From the NCBI GenBank assembly GCA_020635715.1, contig JACJZG010000001.1, positions 124,001-188,000 on the forward strand: DNA of 64,000 nt, written 5' to 3'. Positions 7,867 through 16,656 of this stretch are shown one piece after another. How positions within the stretch are numbered: the stretch's first letter is position 1; each line of letters opens with the position of its first letter. The DNA is from Flavobacteriales bacterium (lineage in GTDB: Bacteria > Bacteroidota > Bacteroidia > Flavobacteriales_F > PHOS-HE28). A model generated the notes under the pieces. It did no database searches. It was given only the letters and a program-made list of their open reading frames with translations, and was not told where the DNA came from. The translations under genes were made by a program, and so were the position numbers.

Positions 7867-9741
7867 TCAGGTCAGTGAACGGATCACCTGTTCCACGCTC
7901 TCCTCCACCGTCGATCGCATGGTGCGCACATGCACCTCCGGGGCTTGGGGTTCCTCATACGCACTGTCAATACCGGTGAAGTTCGTGAGCTCGCCACGCC
8001 GTGCCTTGGCATACAGCCCTTTCACGTCACGCCGTTCACACTCCTCCAGCGGGGTATCCACGAACACCTCGATGAACTCCCCTTCAGCGAACAGGTCGCG
8101 GGCCATCCGGCGTTCGCTCCTAAAGGGGGAGATGAAGCTCACGATCACGACCAGACCCGCGTCGACCATCAGCTTCGCCACTTCTGCCACACGTCGGATG
8201 TTCTCCACCCGATCAGCTTCGGTGAAGCCAAGGTCCCGGTTCAACCCGTGCCGCACGTTGTCGCCGTCAAGCAAGTAGGTGTGCTTCCCCTCAGCATGCA
8301 ACTGTTTCTCCAACAGGGAGGCGATGGTCGACTTGCCGGACCCGGAAAGACCCGTGAACCAGATGCACCGCGGTGTCTGGTGCTTCAGCTGGGCGCGCGC
8401 ACCCCGGTCTACCTCCAAGGCCTGCCAATGGATGTTGCTCGCCCGGCGCAGGGCGAACTGGATCATTCCCGCACCCACCGTTTCGAAGGTCAACTTGTCG
8501 ATGAGGATGAAACTGCCAAGCACGCGGTCCCTGGCATACGGCTCAAATACAATGGGCGCACTGGTGGACAGATGCACCGTGCCGATCCCGTTCAACTCCA
8601 AGGTCTTCGCCGCAAGGTGTGCGCCTGTGTCCACGTCCTCGCGGTACTTGATCCCGGTCACGGTCGCGGTCACCTCCTTGCAGGCCGACTTCAGCAGGTA
8701 TTGCCTGCCGGGGGACATGGCATGCTCGGCCATCCAAAGCAGGCGGGCTTCGAATTGATCCGCCACTTCTGCAGGTGTATCGGCACCTACGAGGACATCG
8801 CCCCGGCTTGCGTCCACCTCATCATCCAGTGTGATCGTCACCGAGGTTCCGGCATCCGCCGCCTCCACCGCCTCGAAGCCATCGATCACCGCCTTCACCG
8901 TGGTGCGCACTCCTCCCGGGAGCACGCGCACTGCATCGCCGGGGCGGACCGTACCGTTGGAGATGCGGCCGCAGAAACCGCGGAAGTCCAGGTCGGGCCG
9001 GTTCACCAGTTGTACCGGCATCCTGAACGGACCCATGTTGGACCCTTCTTCGATCTCCACGGACTCCAGGCAGCCCAGCAAACTCGGCCCGCTGTACCAG
9101 GACATCCGCTCGGACCGGTTGATGACATTGTCCCCATCAAGCCCCGAGAGCGGGATGGAGCGAAGGCCCTCGAAGCCAAGGTCCGCTGCGAAGGCCCTGT
9201 AATCCGATTCGATGGCCCGGAACACCTTCTCGTCGTAACCCACCAGGTCCATCTTGTTCACGGCCAGCACCACCTGCCGGATCCCCATCATGCTGACGAT
9301 GCGGCTGTGGCGACGCGTCTGCACGAGCACACCCTTGCGCGCATCCACGAGGATCACCGCCACATGCGCCGTGGAGGCACCCGTGGCCATATTGCGTGTG
9401 TATTGCTCGTGGCCCGGTGTATCGGCCACGATGAAGCGTCGTTTGTCGGTGGCGAAGAAGCGGTAGGCCACGTCGATCGTGATGCCCTGCTCACGTTCGG
9501 CCTGCAGCCCGTCCACCAGCAGGGCCAGGTCCACACGTTCCCCCTGCGTGCCATACCGTTTGGAGTCGCTCTCCAGCGCCTTCAACTGGTCATCGAAGAT
9601 GTTCTTGCTCTCATACAACAGGCGGCCGATCAACGTGCTCTTCCCATCATCCACACTGCCGCAGGTGATGAAGCGTAGTGTCTGCCTGTCGGTCTGGGCC
9701 TTCACAAAGGCGTCCACCTCCCTCGTTCCTTCCTGTGCCAT
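7867..9741 (-). CDS. cysNC: Bifunctional sulfate adenylyltransferase subunit 1 / adenylylsulfate kinase (CysN-CysC fusion)
   Basis: The protein has 624 residues. The N-terminal GTPase domain has G1 GSVDDGKST (about residues 28-36), G3 DTPGHEQ and G4 NKMD, followed by beta-barrel EF-Tu-like domains. From about residue 455 an APS kinase domain follows, with P-loop GLSGSGKST and [14 protein letters not shown]. CysN drives ATP sulfurylase with GTP and CysC phosphorylates APS to PAPS, so the fusion and CysD make PAPS directly from sulfate. The start ATG shares its A with the cysD stop (TGATG). No PAPS reductase is in the window, which favours use for sulfation. Confidence 0.97.
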   Translation of the reverse strand: MAQEGTREVDAFVKAQTDRQTLRFITCGSVDDGKSTLIGRLLYESKNIFDDQLKALESDSKRYGTQGERVDLALLVDGLQAEREQGITIDVAYRFFATDKRRFIVADTPGHEQYTRNMATGASTAHVAVILVDARKGVLVQTRRHSRIVSMMGIRQVVLAVNKMDLVGYDEKVFRAIESDYRAFAADLGFEGLRSIPLSGLDGDNVINRSERMSWYSGPSLLGCLESVEIEEGSNMGPFRMPVQLVNRPDLDFRGFCGRISNGTVRPGDAVRVLPGGVRTTVKAVIDGFEAVEAADAGTSVTITLDDEVDASRGDVLVGADTPAEVADQFEARLLWMAEHAMSPGRQYLLKSACKEVTATVTGIKYREDVDTGAHLAAKTLELNGIGTVHLSTSAPIVFEPYARDRVLGSFILIDKLTFETVGAGMIQFALRRASNIHWQALEVDRGARAQLKHQTPRCIWFTGLSGSGKSTIASLLEKQLHAEGKHTYLLDGDNVRHGLNRDLGFTEADRVENIRRVAEVAKLMVDAGLVVIVSFISPFRSERRMARDLFAEGEFIEVFVDTPLEECERRDVKGLYAKARRGELTNFTGIDSAYEEPQAPEVHVRTMRSTVEESVEQVIRSLT

Positions 9742-10631
9742 CAGAAATAACCTTCCTGTTTCTTCTTCTCCATGGAGCCCGGTTCATCGGAATCGATCAT
9801 CCGGCCCTCACGCTCGGAGCCACGCGCGTTCAGCGTTTCGGCGATCACCGCCTCCAGCGTGTCCGCTTCGGATTCGATCGCGGCGGTGAGCGGCCAGCAG
9901 CCCAGGGTACGGAAGCGCACCTTCTTCATCACCGCCTGCTCCCCCTCCTTGAACGGGTAGCGGTCGTCATCCACCATGATCCATTGACCGTTGAACCTGA
10001 CCACCGGCCGTTCTGCGGCGAAGTACAAGGGAACGATGGGGATGTTCTCCTGCAGGATGTACTGCCAGATGTCCTGTTCGGTCCAGTTGCTGATCGGGAA
10101 GACGCGGATGGACTCGCCCTGGCGGATGCGCGTGTTGTAAAGGTTCCAGAGCTCGGGGCGCTGCGCCTTGGGATCCCACCGGTGCCCTTCGCTGCGGAAC
10201 GAGAACACACGCTCCTTCGCCCGGCTCTTCTCCTCATCACGGCGGGCGCCCCCGAAGACGAGGTCGAAACCGTGCTGATCCAGGGCCTGCTTGAGCGCCT
10301 GCGTCTTCATCACATCGGTATGGTAGTTACTCCCATGCGTGAACGGCCCGATGCCCGCTGCAAGGCCCTCCTGGTTGGTGTGCGTGATGAGGCGCACCCC
10401 GCTTTCCCGTACCATACGCTCGCGGTGGGCGTACATCTCCTTGAACTTCCACGTGGTGTCGACGTGCAAGAGCGGGAAGGGCGGCGGTGCCGGGTGGAAG
10501 GCCTTGCGCGCCAGATGCAGCATTACCGACGAGTCTTTGCCGATCGAATACATCATCACCGGGTTCCGTGCGGTGGCCACCGCCTCGCGGATGATCTCGA
10601 TGGATTCGGATTCAAGTTGCTTCATGCCCAT
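9741..10631 (-). CDS. cysD: Sulfate adenylyltransferase subunit 2
   Basis: The catalytic ATP sulfurylase subunit, a PP-loop ATPase of about 296 residues, forms APS from sulfate and ATP. The PP-loop reads [15 protein letters not shown]. Downstream are [34 protein letters not shown] and [15 protein letters not shown], all standard CysD blocks. The start at 10631 ([16 protein letters not shown]) or 10625 precedes the conserved LESESI segment; the longer open frame upstream is not supported. It leads directly into cysNC with a TGATG overlap. The 105-base gap upstream may hold its own promoter. Confidence 0.96.
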   Translation of the reverse strand: MGMKQLESESIEIIREAVATARNPVMMYSIGKDSSVMLHLARKAFHPAPPPFPLLHVDTTWKFKEMYAHRERMVRESGVRLITHTNQEGLAAGIGPFTHGSNYHTDVMKTQALKQALDQHGFDLVFGGARRDEEKSRAKERVFSFRSEGHRWDPKAQRPELWNLYNTRIRQGESIRVFPISNWTEQDIWQYILQENIPIVPLYFAAERPVVRFNGQWIMVDDDRYPFKEGEQAVMKKVRFRTLGCWPLTAAIESEADTLEAVIAETLNARGSEREGRMIDSDEPGSMEKKKQEGYF

Positions 10632-10736
10632 TGAGCGGTTCCAAGTACCCTTTGAGCCGCTACCGCAAAGGAACAGCATTTGAACTAAGACGGCTTGCTC
10701 AACCGACCTCAAGGCCATCGGCACGCAGGCGACAGG

Positions 10737-11549
10737 TCAGAGGAACTGTTCAAGTTCCGTACCTGCCAACTCCTGCAGAATGGTATCGCCTATGTACTCG
10801 GGAAGTCGACCGATCCAAGCTGTATCAGGCCTTTCCTCACGATAAACGCTATTCGCATCTGACCCTGACCGGCTCCGACTATCCGCAATGAAGGCTTCCG
10901 TGGAAGCAGTGTAGCTCAGCTCTGCGAAGTCGAACAACTCCCGCGCCACCCTGTAAGGCTCGTTGTTCAGATGAGCGTATCGTACCACGCGCACCTGCTC
11001 GGGTCGCTCACGTTCAAGATCGATGAAAAGTTGAGCAACCTCCTTCCATTTGTCGAATCCGTAGAACTCCTCTGGACGTCCTTGGTTCTTGCTTTCTCCA
11101 GTTCTCCACTCCTTTCGCACATCCCAGTCGGGCTTGAATTCCCGGGGTGCCCTGATCCAACTGTCAATAACAGCGCATGGATGACGCACAAGGCCGATGA
11201 TCTTCAACTCCGGCACCTCGGACACCATCCTACGGACCAGGTTGTGATACCGGACCTCCTTCATCACAATGTGTGTGGGATCACCGGATTCGGGTTGATC
11301 GGGATAGTCAACATGAATGTTCTTCACCTGTTGCAGGACGAACTGATCCTTGGTCGACTTGATATCCTGGAAGAACTGGAGGATATCATCACGATCGCTG
11401 TTCTCGTTCAACCGATCCTTGAACGCATATGAGAACAGCGGCTGGAAGCGGAACGCCACATCGGGCGAACTCCGAAAGATCTGGCCCAGCCAGGAAGAAC
11501 CGGAACGTGGAACGCTCTGAATGGAAATTAGTATCTCCGATCGTTTCAT
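10737..11549 (-). CDS. Sulfotransferase family protein (PAPS-dependent)
   Basis: The protein has 270 residues. The N-terminus contains ISIQSVPRSGSSWLGQIF, the 5'-phosphosulfate loop (P-R-S-G-S-S-W-L). The central IIGLVRHPCAVIDSWIRAP is the 3'-phosphate-binding segment with R-H-P and a conserved serine. This matches carbohydrate/Sulfotransfer_1 type enzymes. Base composition is visibly AT-richer than the cys genes next to it. It overlaps the WbqC-like gene by 4 bases (ATGA). The likely job is adding sulfate to a sugar of the exported glycan; the acceptor is unknown. Confidence 0.87.
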   Translation of the reverse strand: MKRSEILISIQSVPRSGSSWLGQIFRSSPDVAFRFQPLFSYAFKDRLNENSDRDDILQFFQDIKSTKDQFVLQQVKNIHVDYPDQPESGDPTHIVMKEVRYHNLVRRMVSEVPELKIIGLVRHPCAVIDSWIRAPREFKPDWDVRKEWRTGESKNQGRPEEFYGFDKWKEVAQLFIDLERERPEQVRVVRYAHLNNEPYRVARELFDFAELSYTASTEAFIADSRSRSGSDANSVYREERPDTAWIGRLPEYIGDTILQELAGTELEQFL

Positions 11550-12295
11550 TCTTGTATTGAATGTGCGCTCAACAGGCTCCGTGCATGGATTCTATCATTC
11601 CACATGAGAACATCGATCATCGATAAACCGGGCACAAATTCATTGGAGGAACCTTGAACGTAGGATACGGGCTCCATCTGGATGAACCTAAGTTCAATAT
11701 GTCGCTCTCGGAAACGTTCCGCATGATACAGGTCACGGCCACCCGAAGGATTGATATACATGGACGCACCAAGGGATTCACAAATCCCTATTATACGATC
11801 CTCGCCCTTCACATCACCCTCAATCGTTAACTCACTGGACCTGAACAAGGGCACATCCATTTCAAGATACTCCAGCACAAGCCGCACGGACTCTTCAGCC
11901 AAGCCTCCTATGCTCTCTGTACGACTTTCCAATACCTTTTCCACCAGGGGCACTATCGCACGGAAATTCGGAGCCTTGGAATATGCGTGCGAAACCAATG
12001 AATGGATCTTCTTTTTCCATCCATCATCCAATGCCACAATGGTATCCTTAATGTCCACATTTTGACTTTGCTTGCGCAACGGAAATGTGAACGTGTGCGC
12101 CTGCCCATTAAGCAAGATCCTGTTCCGATTAATCCATCCCTTCTTGATAAACGAAACGTTATCAAGAAAAACGAACTTATCAACCGCATGTATCAGCTGA
12201 AAATAGCCCAGATATGGGAACAGGTATGGCTGCATGACCCCAACCGTGTGGCCGACGCCCTTCTTAGTTGCGGATCCAGTGATCATCATGGTCAT
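11546..12295 (-). CDS. WbqC-like family protein
   Basis: A protein of about 249 residues with the WbqC family signature HTVGVMQPYLFPYLGYFQLI near the N-terminus, KGWINRNRILLNG, and the C-terminal MYINPSGGRDLY. WbqC-like proteins recur in O-antigen and capsule clusters, and their exact reaction is not firmly settled; modification of an amino sugar or its acyl group has been suggested. I chose the ATG at 12295; a GTG at 12307 that overlaps the upstream stop (GTGA) is an alternative. It sits between two sulfotransferases and near a DegT aminotransferase, which fits amino-sugar tailoring. Confidence 0.85.
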   Translation of the reverse strand: MTMMITGSATKKGVGHTVGVMQPYLFPYLGYFQLIHAVDKFVFLDNVSFIKKGWINRNRILLNGQAHTFTFPLRKQSQNVDIKDTIVALDDGWKKKIHSLVSHAYSKAPNFRAIVPLVEKVLESRTESIGGLAEESVRLVLEYLEMDVPLFRSSELTIEGDVKGEDRIIGICESLGASMYINPSGGRDLYHAERFRERHIELRFIQMEPVSYVQGSSNEFVPGLSMIDVLMWNDRIHARSLLSAHSIQE

Positions 12296-12303
12296 TCGAC
12301 CGA

Positions 12304-13350
12304 TCACGCGGTGGGCCGCAAGAACTCCACATCAAAATGAATGACATTCCTTCCAGCCGATCGGCCCCTGATCGCATCCCTCAATTCATGCTTACTGTGA
12401 AGAATCTTGAGCTCTTTGGCTAGGTGATCTCGATGCTTCATTGAGACCCAACGGCGTTGAAAGCGCAAGCGAAGGTCATGTGCGAACGGTCTTTGCCACC
12501 GCCGTGATGTTTCACAGGAATAGCCCAAAACGTCCATCACCGCGCCTGCCTTGGTCTCGATGAGTTCGACCTCGGAAGGTGTCAAGTCCTTCTTGTACTT
12601 CCTTGCGTTGTTCCGGATGATCGGCTTATCGATGTTCTCCCAATAAACAAAGCGCGATGCCGCATCCGCATTCTTATCTCGATCGGTCTGAAAGCACGCC
12701 TCTTCAACTGGCAGTCTACAGAAGTTCAAGGCGCGGGTCATCACCGTCGGTGTTTCGGCTATCAGATCCTCATAACTCATGAAGAACATCTCTATCCCGT
12801 GCTTGGTCGCCAGTTCCATACAACGACGCTGTTCTCGTTCCCATTTTTCAATGGAATCCCAAACCGTCTTCAGATGCATGGGCTTCTTTTTCCAAGAAGC
12901 ACAATGGTCCCTAGGATCCCTGTACAAGTAAATGAACTTGCTGTCAGGCCATTTGGCCTTTACCTGGAACGCATAGTTGAATATGTGATTCCCCTTACAC
13001 GCATAGACCGACGCCGCATGCATTTCCGCCTTCGACCTGTACAGGAGATCGAACGCATCCCAGAAACTGGTCGGACCGTGTTGCTGGACAAGGGCACGCA
13101 CATCGACCTTCAATCCCCAGTCGTTGAATGGATGATTCGCATATTCGAGCATATCCTCTATCAGGAACGCCATATTGTCCTTACGCCGGAGATCCCCGTA
13201 ATGCTTGAGCATGCCGTTCCATACGTCAAAGAAGTGAGGGGCAACCGGCGCTTCGACCATGCTGTGATTTCCGATCAAGCTCCTGAGCAAATTGCTTCCC
13301 GAACGCTCGGACCCGACAAGGAAAATGGGGGGTAGGTGGTTCATGCTCAT
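12304..13350 (-). CDS. Sulfotransferase family protein (PAPS-dependent)
   Basis: The protein has 348 residues starting at the ATG at 13350 (MSMNHLPPIFLVGSERSGSN); a TTG one codon earlier is less likely. FLVGSERSGSNLLRSLIGNHS is the phosphosulfate-binding loop of Sulfotransfer_3-type enzymes, and KFIYLYRDPRDHCASWKK is the 3'-phosphate site. The remaining helical C-terminus is basic. It overlaps or abuts the WbqC-like gene and follows the aminotransferase by 11 bases. It is the largest of the three sulfotransferases here, which probably act at different positions of the glycan. Confidence 0.87.
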   Translation of the reverse strand: MSMNHLPPIFLVGSERSGSNLLRSLIGNHSMVEAPVAPHFFDVWNGMLKHYGDLRRKDNMAFLIEDMLEYANHPFNDWGLKVDVRALVQQHGPTSFWDAFDLLYRSKAEMHAASVYACKGNHIFNYAFQVKAKWPDSKFIYLYRDPRDHCASWKKKPMHLKTVWDSIEKWEREQRRCMELATKHGIEMFFMSYEDLIAETPTVMTRALNFCRLPVEEACFQTDRDKNADAASRFVYWENIDKPIIRNNARKYKKDLTPSEVELIETKAGAVMDVLGYSCETSRRWQRPFAHDLRLRFQRRWVSMKHRDHLAKELKILHSKHELRDAIRGRSAGRNVIHFDVEFLRPTA

Positions 13351-13361
13351 CAAATCTGGAG

Positions 13362-14471
13362 CTAGTTCAGGGCCTTAGCCGGGTCCACGACCTGGCGAAC
13401 CACTGTCCCGACGATCTCGATCACACGATCAGGCATTCCGGGATAGAATGGCAAGCTCAGGGCAACTTCAGCGGTGTGTTCCGATACAGGAGTGGAGGCT
13501 CCGTTGGTGTAGGGCAGCTTGTTCAACGAAGGGTAGAAGTACCTTCTTGTGAATATGTTCCTGCGCCCTAGCTCCTCCTGAATGGCTTGACGATGCTCAC
13601 CCGTCTCACAGAGCACCGGGTAGTATGCATAGTTGTGCTCAACTCTCCTCAGTGTGGGAAGCACACCTATTCCCGTATCACGCAGAACCTCGTCATATCG
13701 CGCGCGGATCATCCCACGATCACGGATACACTGCTCCACATAGGGCAGGACCGCCATTCCCATCGCGGCGTGCACCTCGCTCATCTTGGCGTTCATCCCG
13801 AGGGAGAAGTGTTCATCGCCGATGTGCCCGAAACTCCGGAGCAGCCGCAAACGCTCATCCGCATCGGCATCATGGAGCACCACCGCTCCCCCCTCCACGG
13901 TATGGAAGAGCTTGGTCGCGTGGAAGCTCAAGGTGCTCGCATCGCCCCATTGCAGGATGCTGCGCCCCTTGTACGTCACGTCGAAGGCATGGGCGGCGTC
14001 GTAGATCACCTTCAAGCCATGCTTCTTCGCAATGGCATCGATGGCCTCCACGTCGCAGGGGATGCCGTAGACATGTGTCGCCAGGATGGCCGTGGTGTCC
14101 GGTGTGATCGCCGCTTCGATCAAGTTCGGGTCGATGCAGAACGTCGCCGGGTCGATGTCCACGAAGACCGGCTCAAGCCCCTCCCAAAGGATGGCACTGG
14201 TGGTGGCCACGTAGCTGAAGGGCGTGGTGATGACCTTGCCCTTCACGTTCAGTGCGCGCAAGGCCAGTTGGATCGCCAGGGTGCCGTTGGCCATGGACCG
14301 CAAGTAGGGCACATCGAAACGCGCACGCAGGGTTTCCTCCAACTCCCGAACAATGGGACCGTTGTTGGTGAGCACATGCGTGCTGTACGCCTTGCGCAAC
14401 CATTGCAGGTACTCCTCCTCCGGCGGCAGGAAGGTCTTCGTGACGTAGATCGGCTCCATGGTACCACTCAT
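13362..14471 (-). CDS. DegT/DnrJ/EryC1/StrS family sugar aminotransferase
   Basis: A PLP-dependent enzyme of 369 residues, usual length for the family. The Schiff-base lysine lies in LSFHATKLFHTVEGGAVV (about residue 186), DAAHAFDVTYKG provides the cofactor aspartate, and VATTSAILWEGLEPVFVDID is the typical substrate region. It converts a keto nucleotide sugar to an amino sugar using glutamate. The ATG overlaps the stop of the ABC ATPase gene (ATGA). It probably supplies an amino sugar that the nearby WbqC-like protein or sulfotransferases could modify. Confidence 0.93.
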   Translation of the reverse strand: MSGTMEPIYVTKTFLPPEEEYLQWLRKAYSTHVLTNNGPIVRELEETLRARFDVPYLRSMANGTLAIQLALRALNVKGKVITTPFSYVATTSAILWEGLEPVFVDIDPATFCIDPNLIEAAITPDTTAILATHVYGIPCDVEAIDAIAKKHGLKVIYDAAHAFDVTYKGRSILQWGDASTLSFHATKLFHTVEGGAVVLHDADADERLRLLRSFGHIGDEHFSLGMNAKMSEVHAAMGMAVLPYVEQCIRDRGMIRARYDEVLRDTGIGVLPTLRRVEHNYAYYPVLCETGEHRQAIQEELGRRNIFTRRYFYPSLNKLPYTNGASTPVSEHTAEVALSLPFYPGMPDRVIEIVGTVVRQVVDPAKALN

Positions 14472-15691
14472 GATCCCTGAGGGCTGGGCAACAGGTCCGT
14501 CACTTGTTCACGCACGACCCTGGACCACATGATATTGTTCGAACGCACCCGGAATGGACTTATCCCCTGTACACGGCACAAGGATTGGGAGGTTACGAGG
14601 GACTTCACCTGGATCAACAGGGAATAATTCCCCATGTTCATCTCCAATTTACCCAGGCGGACCCGAAGCCGATGGGTGCCGGCCTCCAATTCTATGCGCC
14701 GACCCTGGGCATCCTTGGCGATCACACCCAGCACCTGGCCCAAGGCCACGTCATCCACATAGACGATGAGCGAGGCCCGCTCACCGGCATCGATCTTCAC
14801 GGTAAGCTCCACCACCCCTTCGTGGCCCTGGTCCACCACAGGGTCGCGTTCATCCACGGGAGCGCCATCTATCCACAGGTGTACATCGGAAAGCTGCGCC
14901 CCACCGTTGCCGGTCACGCGTTCCTCGACCTTGAAGGAACTGATGTACATGTCCATCGCGAGGCCCATTTCCGTGGTATCCAGCTTCACCCGTCCACGTT
15001 GCATGACCAGAGCACGCGTGCAGAAGGCGTTGACCATCGGCATGCTGTGCGACACGAAGATCACTGCCGAGTTGGCCATCATCTCCCTCACGCGGTTCAG
15101 GCACTTCATGGCGAAACCGATGTCCCCCACGGCCAGCACTTCGTCCAGGAACAGGATGTCCGGCTCCATCAACACGGCCGCGACCGAGAAACCAAGCCTC
15201 ACGGTCATGCCCGAACTGTAGTTCTGCACGGGCATGTCGATGAAGTCCTCCAACTCGGCGAAGGCCACGATCTCATCGAAACGCCGAAGAACCTCCTGGC
15301 GCGGAATACCAAGCACCGCTGCATTCACGAACACGTTCTCCCGTCCGGTGAGGACCGGATTGAAGCCGGCGCCCAGCGCGATCAAGGCCCCAACCCGCCC
15401 GTGGAGCTCGATCCGTCCCTTGTCCGGCTTCATCAGCCCGTTCAACATCTTCAACAAGGTGGTCTTACCCGCGCCGTTGCGACCAAGAAGGCCCAGGCAC
15501 TCGCCACGACGCAGCTCGAAACTGACATCATCCAAGGCCCAGAACTCCTTCGGCCGAAGTTCCGGGCTGCGCCCCCGGCCCATGAGTTCCGTCCCCAGGT
15601 CGCGCACGCCGTATTTCAGCGAGGTGCGCAGGTCGGTGCAGAACTTCTTGGAAAGCCCGTTCACCCGGATCAATGCCGCCTCCCCGCTCAT
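14468..15691 (-). CDS. Polysaccharide ABC exporter, ATP-binding subunit (Wzt-like)
   Basis: The protein has 407 residues from the ATG at 15691 (MSGEAALIRVNGLSKKFC). Walker A is GLLGRNGAGKTTLLKML, the signature region NYSSGMTVRLGFSVA, and Walker B ILFLDEVLAVGD. About 160 further residues form a C-terminal beta-rich domain of the Wzt type, which in known systems binds the glycan's terminal modification. With the permease it would export the completed glycan across the inner membrane. It overlaps both neighbours by 4 bases, so the three genes are tightly co-translated. Confidence 0.93.
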   Translation of the reverse strand: MSGEAALIRVNGLSKKFCTDLRTSLKYGVRDLGTELMGRGRSPELRPKEFWALDDVSFELRRGECLGLLGRNGAGKTTLLKMLNGLMKPDKGRIELHGRVGALIALGAGFNPVLTGRENVFVNAAVLGIPRQEVLRRFDEIVAFAELEDFIDMPVQNYSSGMTVRLGFSVAAVLMEPDILFLDEVLAVGDIGFAMKCLNRVREMMANSAVIFVSHSMPMVNAFCTRALVMQRGRVKLDTTEMGLAMDMYISSFKVEERVTGNGGAQLSDVHLWIDGAPVDERDPVVDQGHEGVVELTVKIDAGERASLIVYVDDVALGQVLGVIAKDAQGRRIELEAGTHRLRVRLGKLEMNMGNYSLLIQVKSLVTSQSLCRVQGISPFRVRSNNIMWSRVVREQVTDLLPSPQGS

Positions 15692-16650
15692 GTGCTCAGG
15701 CGTTCGATGAGAATGGGCAGCGCCAGCCGGTAAAGCATGGTGCCGATCAAAAGGAGCAACAGCGCACAAGCGGCCACGATCATGAAGGGTCCGAGCATAG
15801 GTGTTCCACTGCCGGTGAGCCAGGCACGGCCCGTAAGGATCAACGGCGTGGCCGGGTTCCACTGGAAGATGGTGGACATAACGCCGCCCTGGGGCATGGC
15901 GAACACCACGGGTGTCAGGTACATGATGAACTGGGCGAGCAGTGGGACCACCCGGCCCACGTCATTGTACAACATACCGACGGGTGAGATCAACAGACCC
16001 AGTGAAACCCCCGTGATCACGATGAGGAGCATGGCCACAGGCGCCAGGAAAATGTGCCAATCGGGCTTAACCCCGAGCAACATCACGGCTGGCACAAGAA
16101 TGACCAGCTTGATCATTAGATTGAAGGTCTGCTTGAGCATTCCGGCAATGATCAGTGCCTCCCGGGGGAATCTGAGCTTGGTGAGGAAGTTCTTGGCGGC
16201 GGTGACCTGCTGCAAGGGGCTCTGCACCGCCTCCACCAGCATCTGCCACATCATGGTGCCGGTGAACACGTAGGCGGGATAAGGGATCGATGTATCGGTG
16301 ATCCTGACCACACCCGTTGAGTTGAGCATGATCCATACCACCGTGTTGGCCAGCGGCATTATGAAAGCCCAGAGGTATCCCAGATAGCTCTGCCGATACT
16401 GGGCAGTGATGTCCCTTCGCGCCAAACGCCAGGCCAGGTCGAAGGCCTTCCGCATATCAACGAAGAGGTCCCTGAACATGATACCCGGGCTGGTGAGCGC
16501 CGAGGCAGGGGTGTAGATCATCACCGGGCCGCCCATGGCATCCTGCGCCGGTGGTGTTCTGGCGGGACCCTTGTCAAGACTGGTATGAGCGGCGGCGCGA
16601 ACGGTCACTTTCTTCAAGGCCGTCAAATATAACCGGTCCGTAAAGGCCAT
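15688..16650 (-). CDS. Polysaccharide ABC exporter, permease (Wzm-like, ABC-2 type)
   Basis: Up to 320 residues, with six predicted transmembrane helices and the ABC-2 polysaccharide signature ARRDITAQYRQSYLGYLWAFIMPL just before the first helix. It pairs with the Wzt-like ATPase that overlaps it. The start is uncertain. The ATG at 16650 gives a long polar N-terminus, while ATGs at 16536 or 16521 place the cytoplasmic N-terminus (MIYTPASALTSPGIM) at normal length. A TATATTTG promoter-like element at 16624-16631 lies between these options and would favour the shorter form. Confidence 0.9.
   Translation of the reverse strand: MAFTDRLYLTALKKVTVRAAAHTSLDKGPARTPPAQDAMGGPVMIYTPASALTSPGIMFRDLFVDMRKAFDLAWRLARRDITAQYRQSYLGYLWAFIMPLANTVVWIMLNSTGVVRITDTSIPYPAYVFTGTMMWQMLVEAVQSPLQQVTAAKNFLTKLRFPREALIIAGMLKQTFNLMIKLVILVPAVMLLGVKPDWHIFLAPVAMLLIVITGVSLGLLISPVGMLYNDVGRVVPLLAQFIMYLTPVVFAMPQGGVMSTIFQWNPATPLILTGRAWLTGSGTPMLGPFMIVAACALLLLLIGTMLYRLALPILIERLST
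16624..16631 (-). promoter_or_regulatory. Possible -7 element TATATTTG near the permease start
   Basis: The minus strand reads TATATTTG, a full match to TAnnTTTG, just inside the longest open frame of the Wzm-like permease. If real, transcription would begin after it and translation would use a start at 16536 or 16521. If the ATG at 16650 is used, the match is coincidental coding sequence. Confidence 0.3.
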
Positions 16651-16656
16651 GCCTTG

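Noticed and set aside
7930..9678. A 582-residue open frame on the plus strand
   Set aside because: It runs antisense to cysNC, which has full-length family motifs. High GC removes stops in the opposite frame. The product is His/Arg/Pro-rich, with no domain.
6297..13350. Assimilatory sulfate reduction cluster
   Set aside because: cysD and cysNC are present, but no cysH, cysI, cysJ, sirohaem synthase or O-acetylserine genes lie nearby; sulfotransferases lie on both sides instead.
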